In this document: positions 32,849-56,640 of the stretch, in pieces | Layout of the letters: the number at the start of each line of letters is the position of its first letter | How positions within the stretch are numbered: position 1 is the first letter of the stretch | DNA from: Homarus americanus | Taxonomy: Eukaryota > Arthropoda > Malacostraca > Decapoda > Nephropidae | Direction of reading: 5' to 3' | Length of the DNA: 64,000 nucleotides | Assembly: GCF_018991925.1 (NCBI RefSeq) | Contig: NW_024744357.1 | Coordinates: forward strand, 3,619,658 to 3,683,657 | Notes under the pieces: generated by a model | The model's input: the letters and a program-made list of their open reading frames with translations, nothing else | Databases searched by the model: none | What the model was told of the DNA's origin: nothing | Program-made: the position numbers and the translations under genes

Positions 32849-33385
32849 CAGTGAGTTCTGGTATAACGCGTGTTTTGATAACGCGAATTTGCTCTAACGC
32901 GATTTATGAATAGCGGAACGATATTTGTATAACGCGAACGCTTGTTTGCTGTAACGCGATTTTTGCTTACTATTTCTCCAATTTTGTGGTATTAACTGTG
33001 AATATGGTAAAGAAGAATATCTCCAAGAAGCATTCTGGTGATCGAATTCCCGGTGATGATTGTAAAAGAAAGGATATAACACTTGAAGAGAAGCTCGATG
33101 TTATCAACCTCAAAATCACCCTTCTCCCCCATCAAGTTATATTCATATTTTTTCAAGGTAAAGTGTTACATTTACTGTATGATTTCATTATTAGATATGA
33201 ATGTAACATTTATTTAGACTGTGCTATCCTTTGTGTTAGGCTAATTACCAACTGTTTTTCGATTTCAAGTAGTAATCTGCACCTAACCCTATTTTCTCCA
33301 TAAGCCCTGTTATTTCTATTACGCAATTTTCTATAACACGATATTTTACAAGAACACAACTATCGCGTTATAGCAGAACTGACTG
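32849..33385 (+). mobile_element. Internally deleted Tigger-type element (537 bp)
   Basis: TA flanks both sides. The left end CAGTGAGTTCTGGTATAACG and the inverted right end CAGTCAGTTCTGCTATAACG are terminal inverted repeats. The motif TAACGCGA/T repeats several times inside the left end. A frame with an ATG at 33004 encodes KRKDITLEEKLDVINLK, the start of a pogo/CENP-B-type helix-turn-helix; the catalytic domain is gone. Confidence 0.9.
33004..33120 (+). pseudogene. Tigger transposase N-terminal fragment
   Basis: Reading from the ATG at 33004: MVKKNISKKHSGDRIPGDDC then KRKDITLEEKLDVINLK. The ITLEEKLDVI core is the first helix of the CENP-B N-terminal DNA-binding domain. Homology ends at about residue 40. 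Confidence 0.7.
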
Positions 33386-33664
33386 TAACTTTAACAATGA
33401 TGGGAAACTGTCCATGAAAAATAGTTAGCGAACTCGAAGTCTTATAATTCTCTAAACATAACATAAATACAGTATAAGCAATTCATCTTTTTTTAAGTGT
33501 TAACTCAAAAGCTTTAGTGTTTATAAGTGACAACTAAATAAGAATCTGGATTTAGTGTCAAGTCAAACACATTAGTTTTCTAGATGTTAACTGAAAATGC
33601 TTAATCTTAAGTAAGTGATTATCTTGGACGAGTAATTACTTCTTGAAGCATTAACTCAAAGGAT

Positions 33665-47092
<13,428 letters not shown>

Positions 47093-47518
47093 CTGTAAAT
47101 AAAATAAAATAATATAAAATAAAGTATTTTTGTTATTACTACAATACTGTGCATTTCTCTGTACAGTAATTAACTGCTTCTCTGTAGGTCAGTACTGTAC
47201 AGGGTATTAGTCTTTATTTTTGTAATGTGATTATGGCAATTATCATCCCACAACTTAATCTAAGTTAACTCTCCAAGCATGTTAATATGATATACAGTAC
47301 TGGGGCCACATACTCAAAAGCATTCACGGGACTGTATCTGTTTGTTTATCACGTAACTGGAGTTACAGTCCTTGATCGGTATACTCAAAACAAATATTTA
47401 TCAGTGGACTCAGAAAGCGAGTCCGTAACTTAAAGGACCCCCTTGGCTGCTGTAGCATGCCCAACCTGGATATAATAAGTATGCTATTTCCCGATTGCAT
47501 AACAAAAATAATAATATA
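47093..47518. other. Upstream of PIGX exon 1, nothing recognised
   Basis: Expected to contain an intron of the 5' UTR. No upstream exon or promoter could be recognised with confidence. Confidence 0.4.
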
Positions 47519-47914
47519 CAGGTAGTCCCCGACTTACGACTGCCTCAACTTACGTCCATCGGTACTTACGACCTGCGCTGACCTTATGACCGTCGGAACA
47601 TACGACCGCGGCAGTTGTGACCAATTTTTTTTTCTTCAAATGACGAGCGCATTTTCTATAACGAAACGTTTCCAGTTAATGTAGTCTCCATGTATAATTA
47701 GAAAATTATGGGGCCCCCGTGTGCATTCAGCTGACTACATTAAAGGTAAGTGCTCAGTCACACTGTATCCATTCCTCATTATTTATTACTTTTACTGTAC
47801 TGTATTTCATCGTAGAATTTAAAAAATTTTTTTTATCTATGTCGGACTTATGACCATTCGGACTTACGACCTGGATTTGGGTCCCTAACCCCGTCGTAAG
47901 TCGGGGAGGAGTTG
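47519..47914. mobile_element. Tigger-type MITE (396 bp), CGACTTACGAC ends
   Basis: TA flanks both ends. The left end CAGGTAGTCCCCGACTTACG and the inverted right end CAACTCCTCCCCGACTTACG match after the first few bases. TTACGAC recurs several times inside each end. It is inserted directly into a piggyBac transposase frame, whose sequence stops at 47915. Confidence 0.9.
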
Positions 47915-48718
47915 TATGAGGTTTTGCCAGTATAGACAATGATGCTCTCATATATTGAGATTTCCCATTCAGAATATTATTGAACTTTTTATGAAAACAA
48001 TCAATAAGAGGTTGGATTTTGTATGGCTTGTATGAAGGGTCATGATATTGGGGCATAGCAGCATTATCATTGAAGTGCAAAAACTTCACAATCAATTCAA
48101 ACCTTTCCCTGTTGAAGTGTTCTCAAAACCATGGGATGACTAGCTTGGGTTAGAGCAGCCCCAGTATGGTCTGAGAGTAGGTTTTCTCATCAATCCCATA
48201 TTGAACAGTACTCCCAGGAATGCATAGAATTCCTTTACTGACGTTTTACCTTGTTTTATCCATAACTGTACAATAGATCTATGTTTACCCTCAAATACTA
48301 TTCATGACTAACTATCTACTGCTCAGCATAATGATTGGTTTCCTGAACTACTTTATTGACTATATCATCAGTGAAAAAGGTTGAAATAATCTATAGGCAT
48401 TGCATCACTATTAGGGGGGTGCTTTAGTCCACTGACTCCAGTAAATGGCACAGAAGGAGGGCATACATCATCATCAAGTAATGGCATCCATACACCAGTC
48501 CCAACATGTGACACAACGCTTGGCTCGCCCCCATCACTGTCACTCACGTCTCTACTGGTATCACAAGAACCACTTATATTTTCATCATGAATATATTCAC
48601 ATTCACTAGCTACACCCTTCATGTCAATTTCCTCATCACTAGTATCATAATCATTGTCTTTCGCAGTCTCAACTATGCTGAAACACACATATCTAACTCC
48701 TCACCTTCTTCAGCCATG
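47915..48718 (-). pseudogene. piggyBac transposase remnant (N-terminal third)
   Basis: On the minus strand, from MAEEGEEL at 48718, frames give an acidic N-terminus and then VPFTGVSGLKHPP and PIDYFNLFH, the opening of the piggyBac transposase domain. KEFYAFLGVLFNMGLMRKPT and IVKFLHFNDNAAMPQYHD with YKIQPLIDCFHKKFNNI follow. PiggyBac enzymes excise precisely at TTAA. Frameshifts are present, and the C-terminal two-thirds are missing at the MITE insertion and not seen beyond it. Confidence 0.85.
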
Positions 48719-48774
48719 GTGAGACACACATGGACTGTAACTTATCTATATATTTTTGTCACAGTTCTGTCAGC

Positions 48775-48870
48775 TATACACAGTAAACCCTTGATAACTC
48801 AGCACGTATGGGGCTCTGGCCTTGCCGAGTTATCCCAAATTCCGACTTATAGAGGCATTTCCCACCTCCT
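48775..48870 (+). mobile_element. Single-ended Tigger-type MITE fragment
   Basis: CAGTAAACCCTTGATAACTC and GCCGAGTTATCCCAAATTCC have the look of a Tigger terminal region. No right end was found. Confidence 0.4.
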
Positions 48871-48976
48871 ACAAAAATACACTAAAAAAGTATTGATCCA
48901 TATATGTGTACAAGTAATTACTAAATAAAAAAAAAGTAACACTTACCAGCACTGCAGGCAAAGAATGAAGCATCAT

Positions 48977-49392
48977 AGTAGGTGACACAGAGGCATGGTA
49001 GGTGACACAGAGGTATGGTAGGTGACACAGAGGCATAGTAGGTGACACAGAGGCATGGCAGGTGACACAGGGGTATGGTAGGTGACACAGAGGTATGGTA
49101 GGTGACACAGAGGTATGGTAGGTGACACAGAGGTATGGTAGGTGACACAGAGGCATAGGGTAGGTGACACAGAGGTATGGTAGGTGACACAGAGGCATAG
49201 TAGGTGACACAGAGGTGACACAGTAGGTATGACACAGAGGTATGGTAGGTGACACAGAGGTATGGTAGGTGACACAGAGGTATGGTAGGTGACACAGAGG
49301 TATGGTAGGTGACACAGAGGCATGGTAGGTGACACAGAGGTATGGTAGGTGAGACAGAGGCATGGTAGGTGACACAGAGGTATGGTAGGTGA
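48977..49392 (+). repeat. 20-bp minisatellite, about 20 copies
   Basis: The unit GTAGGTGACACAGAGGTATG repeats, with TAT/CAT variants and a few indels (near 49156 and 49213). Its reverse complement gives long open frames of a Ser-Pro-Cys-Leu-rich peptide in all three frames, a by-product of the repeat. Confidence 0.95.
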
Positions 49393-49665
49393 GACATCAA
49401 AACCATCGGAAAAACATAGTTTCAGTTTCGATTTCGTACATTGGCAACAAGTGAAATTTTACTGCAAATTTACCCAGGTTATGTTAGGTTCTGATGGTAG
49501 AACCTGGGGAATCTGGGGGGCTCGACTGTGGCCACAAGGTAGGCTATTTCTTTTTTTTTATACGGGGAATAGCCCACCCGGGCACAGGTAATCGACCCAC
49601 AACTGGGCCTAGGGGGTGAAAAAATAGGAATTAAAAGAAATTAAAAATAGAAGATAAAGACTAAA

Positions 49666-50122
49666 TTAATCTACACCACGAAGATGCCAGAAAACCAGCT
49701 TTTTGAAGTGAAACAGATTGTAAGAGTACGGAAACACAGAAGAAGGCAGAGCATTCCACAGTTTGGCTGTGTGGGGAAAGAAGGATGTACTATAACGGGT
49801 TATTCTAGCGTGACCGACAACTACACAGAAATGGTGGGCACCGCTGTCAAGACGAGTGTTACGAGCCCACAACCTAGCCAGCAGTACACAGGATGCCAAA
49901 TCCACCGAACATTGACCATTAAAGTACCTGTAAAAGAGAGAGAGTGAAGCAACACTGCGGCGAAGAGAAGGGGAAGAGAGATCGTCAACAAAAGGTGGAG
50001 AGTTAATAAGACAAAATGCCTTTGATTCTACCCTATCTAACAAATGGACAGAAGAGCCACCCCAGATATGAGAGCAGTAGTCGATGTTAGGACGAATGAA
50101 TCCCTTATAAACTTGAAGCAAC
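49666..50122 (-). pseudogene. LINE ORF2 C-terminal region
   Basis: About 150 open codons: LQVYKGFIRPNIDYCSHIWG, DRVESKAFCLINSPPFVD, LRRSVASLSLFYRYFNGQCS, then TAKLWNALPSSVFPYSYNLF and a stop. This is the conserved thumb and C-terminal part of arthropod CR1/Jockey-type RTs. The frame is uninterrupted, so the copy is fairly young, but the upstream RT core is missing from this locus. Confidence 0.9.
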
Positions 50123-50807
50123 GGGTCCGACTAATTACCCAAATGTACCCAAATATAGCCGGAATGAAGTCAAATAATGGTCCTAGATGAATAAATCGGA
50201 CTGCCAATCACTTCTCGACTAGTATTTGGTGTCAGAAAGTCACAAAAAATTGGAAAACTTACTTTAATCTGAGTTAATAGATCGCGTGCATGTACCGACG
50301 GAGCGAGGAATTACCCAAATATAGCCGGAATGAAGTCAAATAATGGTCCTAGATGAATAAATCGGACTGCCAATCACTTCTCGACTAGTATTTGGTGTCA
50401 GAAAGTCACAAAAAATTGGAAAACTTACTTTAATCTGAGTTAATAGATCGAGTGCATGTACCTAACCTAACCTAACCTAACACAGCACAACTCAGATTAA
50501 ATTAAGTTTACCAATTTTTTTTTTACTTTATGACACCAAATAATAATCGAGAAATGATTCACAGCCCGAATTACGCTTGTACAACCATCATTTGACTTCA
50601 TTGCGGCTACATTTGGGTAATTCCTCGCTCCGTCGGTACATGCACGCGATCTATTAACTCAGATTAAAGTAAGTTTTCCAATTTTTTTTGACTTTCTGAC
50701 ACCAAATACTAGTCGAGAAGTGATTAGCAGTCCGATTTATTCATGTAGGACCATTATTTGATTTCATTGCGACTAATTTGGCTACATTTGGGTAATTAGT
50801 CGGACCG
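50123..50807. mobile_element. Palindromic element with 9-bp target duplication
   Basis: Flanked by a perfect 9-bp duplication, TGAAGCAAC (50114-50122 and 50808-50816). Ends GGTCCGACTAATTACCCAAA are inverted repeats. The left half holds two ~170-bp direct copies (about 50136 and 50306); the right half holds two inverse copies. All contain ATTACCCAAAT, AATGAAGTCAAATAATGG and AGTTAATAGATCGCGTGCAT. CCTAA repeats lie at the centre (50462-50482). A 9-bp TSD with long inverted arms points to a Mutator-like or foldback non-autonomous element. Confidence 0.92.
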
Positions 50808-50880
50808 TGAAGCAACTGCTCAGGAGTGAAGTAGCTACAGCATCTGTACAGTATTTACCATTTAAAGAAATAATGGTTAA

Positions 50881-51269
50881 TATATAGGACTAACCTGCCA
50901 CCTGCATAGCGCCGATGCGGTCGTGTCATCTCACGTCCGGAACATGCCTCAAATTTCACCATATCATAGTAAGTTCTTTCTGTTTAATATACCGGGGAAG
51001 TTAGGTAAGGGTAGGTAGGTTTGGTTGGTTTGGTTGGTTAGGTTAGGTTAGGTTAGGTTAGGTAAGGGTAGGTAGGTTTGGTTAGGATAGGTTAGGTTAG
51101 GTTAGGTCGGTTCTTCATAACCCACAAATGTTAAGTAGAGTTTATTTTAATAATTTTTTTTTTAATATTTCCACAAACTACAACGTTGTTCACTATAATA
51201 TAACAATGAAAATCCGGCGGTTTTTGTAATCGTTTTCAATCAATTTCTCTCGTGGATTAGTCCTATATA
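50881..51269. mobile_element. Short-TIR element containing TTAGG runs
   Basis: Perfect 13-bp inverted ends TATATAGGACTAA (50881-50893) and TTAGTCCTATATA (51257-51269). The interior includes CCATATCATAGTAAGTTCTT, repeated GGTTA/GGTAGG runs, and the AT-rich block shared with 18.0-18.4 kb. No ORF. Target duplication unclear. Confidence 0.7.
51036..51112 (+). repeat. TTAGG telomere-like repeats
   Basis: (GGTTA)5 at 51036-51062 and another GGTTAGGTTAGGTTAGGT at about 51090-51108, with degenerate GGTAGGT units between. TTAGG is the ancestral telomere unit of arthropods. Here it sits within a transposon-like sequence. Confidence 0.8.
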
Positions 51270-51639
51270 ATTACCCAAATAATACCTACATTTGTTTATA
51301 TTGTCTTGAGCTCACGTTTGTTTACATCTCCTTCAGCTTACACTTGTTTACACCGTCGGCCGATGGTAATTGTTGTTGTTTTTAGCTCAGCTGATCCGTC
51401 GGGTCGCTTAGATTCACAAAACAAGACATACATTTTCTTTGAACTATTTGGGTAACTCTAGTAACTAGATAAAAATAATTTTCTTTAATAAAATAATAGG
51501 TTAAGACAGTACGCTTTCTGTAGGTTCTGTCTGGTGCTTAAGGCTACATTTTGGTTCGGAAAACTTTCTAAAGCATCTGAAGATTTTTTAGAATTTATAA
51601 AAAAAAAATTACAACTGATTTCGTTGCTTAGTACGCAAC
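51270..51639. other. Non-coding, nothing recognised
   Basis: AT-rich. Contains AATTACCCAAATAATACC and GAACTATTTGGGTAACTC, reminiscent of the palindromic element's ends. Confidence 0.4.
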
Positions 51640-51725
51640 TTTTTTTTTTTTTACAGGATTAGCCCATCCGAGCACAGGTCGAGCGACCCACAAGGGGCCC
51701 TAGGAGGCGAAAAAAGAATAGAAAG
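51640..51725 (-). mobile_element. LINE 3' tail (same family as 49.5 kb)
   Basis: On the plus strand a T13 run is followed by ACAGGATTAGCCCATCCGAG, CACAGGTCGAGCGACCCACA and GGGGCCCTAGGAGGCGAAAA, matching 49555-49640. It is a severely 5'-truncated copy. Confidence 0.8.
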
Positions 51726-51835
51726 AAATTTAAAAAAGAAAAGGAAAAGGTTATATTTCTCTTATATTTCTTATGTTATGTTACTTTACTTTTTTAACAT
51801 ACACCTCAATTACTGTAGGCCACCCCTTGCCCGTC

Positions 51836-52295
51836 TGTAGTATTTTGGGGTACGAGATATTTGGTTCACACTCAGGATGGGATGGAGAAAGGAAACTCAC
51901 AATGTGCTCTCTGTATACATGTTGTATTGGATGTACAGTGCAGCTTGGTGATGGGAAGGCAGCATGGTTACAAGCGTGATGTAGAGAGAGCTGGTTGGTG
52001 AGGATGCTCAGAGGAGGACCAGCTTGTGGGTCGCCATGCTCGCCGGCGGGAGCGAGGACCACCAGGCAGGCGGAGGAGGAGGAGGTGTTGCTGGCTGGTT
52101 GGTGTAGGTAGAAAGAGACAGGTCACCACGAGGTCAGGTCTTAAATAGCGGGGGGTAGGCGAGGCTTAGTAGTTGACCCCCGCTCCGTGATGTATGGCGG
52201 CGCTGGTTGACCTAGACCACGAGGCACACACTGTGGAATTCGTGGGGTCGGCTACGCAGCGACAAACAGCGTTTGTAGGGGAGAAATCCACTACA
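51836..52295 (-). mobile_element. Solo LTR of the 20.8 kb LTR family
   Basis: The minus strand runs TGTAGTGGATTTCTC... to ...ACTACA, 460 bp, and matches the two LTRs at 20.8 and 22.3 kb over nearly its whole length, including the TATA-like TATTTAAG. The far end differs slightly. No internal region or second LTR is nearby, so recombination between LTRs probably removed the rest. Confidence 0.88.
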
Positions 52296-52959
52296 AGCTT
52301 GTAGTTAGTAGGTATATTTTTGTGTATGCATGTGTATTTGCTTGCCTGTACACCCAGTAGTAATTGGTGGCCTGGGTGTTAGTGGATCAGGTTCTGGGTT
52401 AATGGTTAGCCGTTACAGTTGGTGAGTCACCCATTCTTCCAGGACATTCCTGCACACTGGGTCCTGCACTACCCTCAAAAGTGAGAGGTTTTGGACTCCA
52501 TCTCCAAACAGGGTGCTACCATAAAAAAAAGGTTCAAGGTTCTATATTTCATTGGTCTCGATACTCAGCAGTAATAAAGAACATGAATGTTAGTCAATGG
52601 ACATCCTATACTGTATTGTGTTTGGGGTATGTTAGTCAGTGTAGTTGCCAAGGTGTCTGGTCTTCTTGGATTGTCCCTTGAAACTGTCCTGTCATGTGTT
52701 TACAGGTTCTCTTCTTCTTTATTTGCTTTCCTGGTCATCAACTGCGCCAGTTATTATGGCTGTAGACGTGTTAGTTTGGCCTTTACCTGCTTCTTGTTCT
52801 TTGTTGTCTTGTTCTTGCTTTTTTTCATTATCTTGTTCTTGTTCTTTCTTTCTTCGGTTCTTCATTAATTTTCTTGTTGTAGTTCTTCATTCTCTTATTT
52901 CTTGGTTTTAACTACAAGGAGAATCTCCTTGTATGTAAGGTTCCTCTAGGTTCACAACT
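52296..52959. other. Non-coding, nothing recognised
   Basis: A small perfect hairpin AAGGAGA-AT-CTCCTT lies at about 52916. No gene evidence. Confidence 0.4.
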
Positions 52960-53590
52960 TGGCTACCATACACTCCTCCCTCCACTTAGGACACAGCCAG
53001 TCGGGGGAGGAATGAGGAGCTCCACAAGCTGCACACTTCTTGTTTGTTGCCAAACACATGGTATGCTGGTGCCCGGTCGCCCCGTACGTGGTGTAGACCT
53101 CCCTAGCCTAGCACTTCTTCACTGCCTGGCTGTAGTGCTGACAATAGTAGCACCTCATTGGTCTTTATACGTATGGTTTTACTGGGATGGTGTCCCATCC
53201 CAGTAAAAACTCTTTGGAAAGTATGCCGAGGAAATCGGCCAATGCGGAGGTGGCTTGCCCGTTGGGTCTTAAAGGTTTCCTCTGAGCTACAACGTTCCCG
53301 ATGAGTTTTTCTAGTTTGTCGTTTTTCAAATGTTTGAGTTCGGTGTGGTAGATGACCCTTCACATAGCGTTGTCCCAAAAGTCGACGCGCAGCTTAACTG
53401 GCACGTTATTAGTGCATGTAACTTACTTCAGTTGTTTGGCCTGCCCCCAGTCACCGAAGGTAACCATAAGGCCACCACTCGGCCGACGACCTTCTTAACC
53501 CCTTCAATACCTGAAGAAGTAAATAACTTCTTCAGGACGAGGAGGTTCAGCTTCTCTGGAGGGGTTGAAGATGGGGGATAGAGTCTCACA
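52960..53590 (-). pseudogene. Decayed LINE ORF1 with zinc knuckles
   Basis: On the minus strand RPMRCYYCQHYSQAVKKC is a decayed first knuckle, followed by a region ending CLATNKKCAACGAPHSSPDW with LCPKWREE. The CX2C...WxCPxWxxE pattern is the usual end of gag-like ORF1 in Jockey/I-type LINEs. Upstream, to 53590, short pieces of an ORF1-like protein can be read with frameshifts. No RT follows. Confidence 0.6.
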
Positions 53591-53654
53591 GTCTTCACCT
53601 GCTTCCAAAGGATTTTCAGGGCTGTTCTTGCTGAGGTCTTATCTCGGAATAGTG

Positions 53655-54066
53655 TGTGTACAGGTTCTCAGATTTCAGGATGGTCACTTATTGAAGGAGA
53701 ATGACGCTCATTGGTCACTTTAATGTAGCACATCTGACATCAGCCAATCACAACAGACATCACATCCTTTGTACATCTTGCCCATGAACTCGTTTCAACA
53801 GCACAGAAGATTTTCATATAATATATTTATATACTGTACTGTAATATAAAACATGTATACAAGTATATTTATATATTTATATAATATAGTACAGGTTCTC
53901 AGATTTCACTACTATATATACAGTAAATATAAATATACTTTTATATATGTTGTTTTATATTATATACCTGTAAATCTGTTATATGACAATTTTCTGTGCG
54001 CTACAATAAGTGACCAATAAGCGTCAGTCTCCTTCAATAAGTAACCAATGAACGTCAATCTCATTC
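53655..54066. repeat. Inverted repeat flanking an AT-rich core
   Basis: CTTATTGAAGGAGAATGACG plus CTCATTGGTCACTT at 53688 is inverted at 54003-54045 (AAGTGACCAATAAGCGTCAG, CTCCTTCAATAAG). ACAGGTTCTCAGATTTCA occurs twice (53660 and 53891). Probably a decayed foldback or MITE. Confidence 0.65.
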
Positions 54067-55344
54067 CTCTGGCTGGCTCCACTCATCTCCACAGTAAACA
54101 CCAGTTCTAAGATTAACTTGAAATAATTATGATGCCATCAACACTGTGTTGCCTATTAATTACAGTACAGGGTATTATTACCTTTAGAGGAGATAGGGGA
54201 TAAGTGGAGGCGACTGGTGAATTTGGTTATTATGTGCATGCTGGACGGCAGACTTCACAAAACAACAATGATACCCTTAGTGCTCTCTTTCTGAACCATC
54301 TGTTACGAGTTGGGGATTTAGAATATAGTAAAAAGTCTACCCAGATCCCAACAGGCAACAACAATAAAAAACTTAAACAAACAAAGACAATCGGACTATA
54401 AAAAGGTAGACAAAGGATGCAAGTTTTTGTTGTGTATAATAAAGTACCATAAATTCCTTAACAAAATATTCAGCTTTCTATAATTTACCCTCAACCATAC
54501 TTAACCTAAACATACGCAACATTGGCTTAACATTATATACATATTTATACAACATACAACAATTAGAAGCAAGTGGAGGTGGGGAGGCAATATAGGATAA
54601 CAAATACTTAAGTGCGGAGCTGAGATGTCTGACGAGTAAGGCTGAGTATTGAAGAAGATGGTAGGTAGTCACTGTGCCGTAGGTTTCCAGGATAGGTGAT
54701 CCTAGTGTGGTTACTTCCCAGAGTGAACTGAACTCTCCTCGATCTGGAGCTGATGAGGAAGACTTGGAGGAGGCGATGCAACAACCAGGATATAGAGAAG
54801 GGAAACCCCGGAGTGGTGACTAAGACTAGTCATACTCGGGTTTCGTCCCTAGATGGCGTTGCTCGTGGTGCTGGGTAGGTAGATCATGACAATAGATGGC
54901 GTGGTTCGTAGTGCTGGGTAGGTAGATCATGACAATAGATAGCGTGGTTCGTAACACATCATTACAGCTTTATATATCACGATGGATTGTGATGATATGA
55001 TAATATAGAAAATGAAGTATCGTAACAGAAGAAAAGAAGACTAGTACAGAAGGGAGATAACAGACTGTGTTTGAAGGGTTTAAACGTGTACTATGCAAAG
55101 GTTTCTCTGAGTTGGTTTGGGGATTAATAAAGTTGTTGAAAATAGCGACATTTATTTATCACATTCTCCTACCAATAGATAAATTAAAATCATTCGTTGA
55201 CTGGAATTAATTATCTTAAAATCAAGTCATTTTCTTTTAGATAACCTCAATAATATGTCTGTTAGATACTATATAGCCATTTGAATATTATCAAGCGGTT
55301 GTCACCATTGAAGAATATCTGGGGAAACTTGCACTCAATTTCAA
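54067..55344. other. Non-coding; small tandem repeat at 54845-54955
   Basis: ATGGCGT(T/G)G.TCGT.GTGCTGGGTAGGTAGATCATGACAATAG repeats about 2.3 times with a 48-50 bp period. Otherwise nothing was recognised. Confidence 0.5.
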
Positions 55345-55507
55345 TTGTTTATTCCTTGATTGAGGAAGCGGGATCCTAGTGCTGTCACTAGGTACCCCTG
55401 TACAATGACACCAGAAACATCTGGCAAGTGTGACAAGTATATACAGTATAAATATTATAAAGAGGCTTACTAAAACCTAAGGAAGGAAGGATATTCCTTT
55501 AACACAT

Positions 55508-56640
55508 AATCATTGTTATTTACAAAATATCTGGCCAGTATGGGGAGGATCATCGTGTCTCCGTCAGGGGGTCGTGGAGTGGTGGTCCAGCAGGCGTCAC
55601 GGAAGCGTTGTGTGTGGGGACATCTTAGGAGGTAGTGGATAAGGGTGCTGCTGTCGGGTCTTCTGCATAATGCACAAGAGCGTTGCTCAGGGGATGCGGG
55701 GATACCAATCTCCCAAGCAAAGTCTTACCCAATGATGATACGGGCAGCAATCACGTCCCCTTTCCGCGACCCTTTCCCATAGACGTACGAGAGGTCAGGA
55801 AGTTTACGGAGGACATCGTACCAGGTGGGCGGGGAGTCTAGGGGGGATGGCTGCATCCCGAGCTTCTCTCTGTTTGCGGCGAATTTGGGTCCTAAGTTGT
55901 AAAAGTGTTCGAGGAACAACTTAGTCTTGGCAAGGCCATCTGCTGCCTCATTCCCCAAGATACCGACATGACTGGGTATCCATAGGAATGTCACAGGACG
56001 GCCTGCATCCTGAAGTGTGGATGTTAACCCTCGTATTCGGAGGATGAGGTCCTTATTTTCCCCTGATCCAAATGCGATCCCGTCGAGAGCAGACCTGGAA
56101 TCGCAGCAAACAAGCAAGGGGCAGAAACCATCTGCCTCTTCCTCACCGAGAAGGGCAGCAAGGAGGGCTATTAGTTCAGCCTGAGTGGAGGATGCCCCGT
56201 CAGAAACTCTGAGAGACAGTTTGACAGGCTCAGGGGCATCAGGACGGGACATGTAGACACCAGCCCCGGCCCTACCTGTAGCGGGGTCAACAGAACCATC
56301 AGTGTAGAGGACGACCCTACCTGGGGTCTAGTGGGCGATCCTGGCGAGGTGGTATTTGCAGAGAATAACAGGGTTCACCTGGGATTTCGGGAGCGGTCCA
56401 TCGAGGGCAATCACTTCAGGTTGAAAATCCAGCCAGGGAGAAGGAGACGAACCAACAGCAGGGGTGACAACAATATCAGGCAGGAGGTCGTGTTCCTGAA
56501 GGGCTCGGATGAGTGACCCTCGCCACTGTCTTCTAGATGGAGGTCGGCCTCCAGTCGTGGCGTGACCACCCAAGGACCCACACGTACCCATAGGTGCTCT
56601 CGTCTTCCCGATCGTCCCATGAAGGTCTCCTCAGCTGGCC
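55508..56640 (-). pseudogene. LINE RNase H domain and C-terminal zinc motif
   Basis: On the minus strand: GRVVLYTDGSVDPATG (first Asp), ASSTQAELIALLAALLG (Glu), LVCCDSRSALDGIA (Asp), and FLWIPSHVGILGNEAADGLA (His and last Asp): all four RNase H signatures. After a frame change CALCRRPDSSTLIHYLLRCP forms a CX2C...HX4C knuckle. A stop (TAG) lies just before GRVV and a shift near 55725, so it is inactive. RNase H removes the RNA template in I/R1-type LINEs. Confidence 0.9.

Larger units (their letters stand above)
49548..50870 (-). mobile_element. CR1/Jockey-like LINE 3' part, split by another element
   Basis: The minus-strand coding end lies at 49666-50122 and continues beyond an inserted element at 50817-50860. 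A 3' UTR with GGCTATTCCCCGTATAAAAA marks the end at about 49550. Without the insert the frame continues ...FTPEQLLQVYKGFIRP. A second 3' tail of this family lies at 51640-51725. Confidence 0.85.

Noticed and set aside
48869..49406. Three minus-strand frames of 120-168 codons rich in Ser, Pro, Cys, Leu
   Set aside because: They are the three frames of a 20-bp minisatellite with no start context, signal or splice support.
53840..53960. AT-rich region as a replication origin or promoter
   Set aside because: Nothing beyond base composition supports it, and it lies between inverted repeats of a probable MITE.
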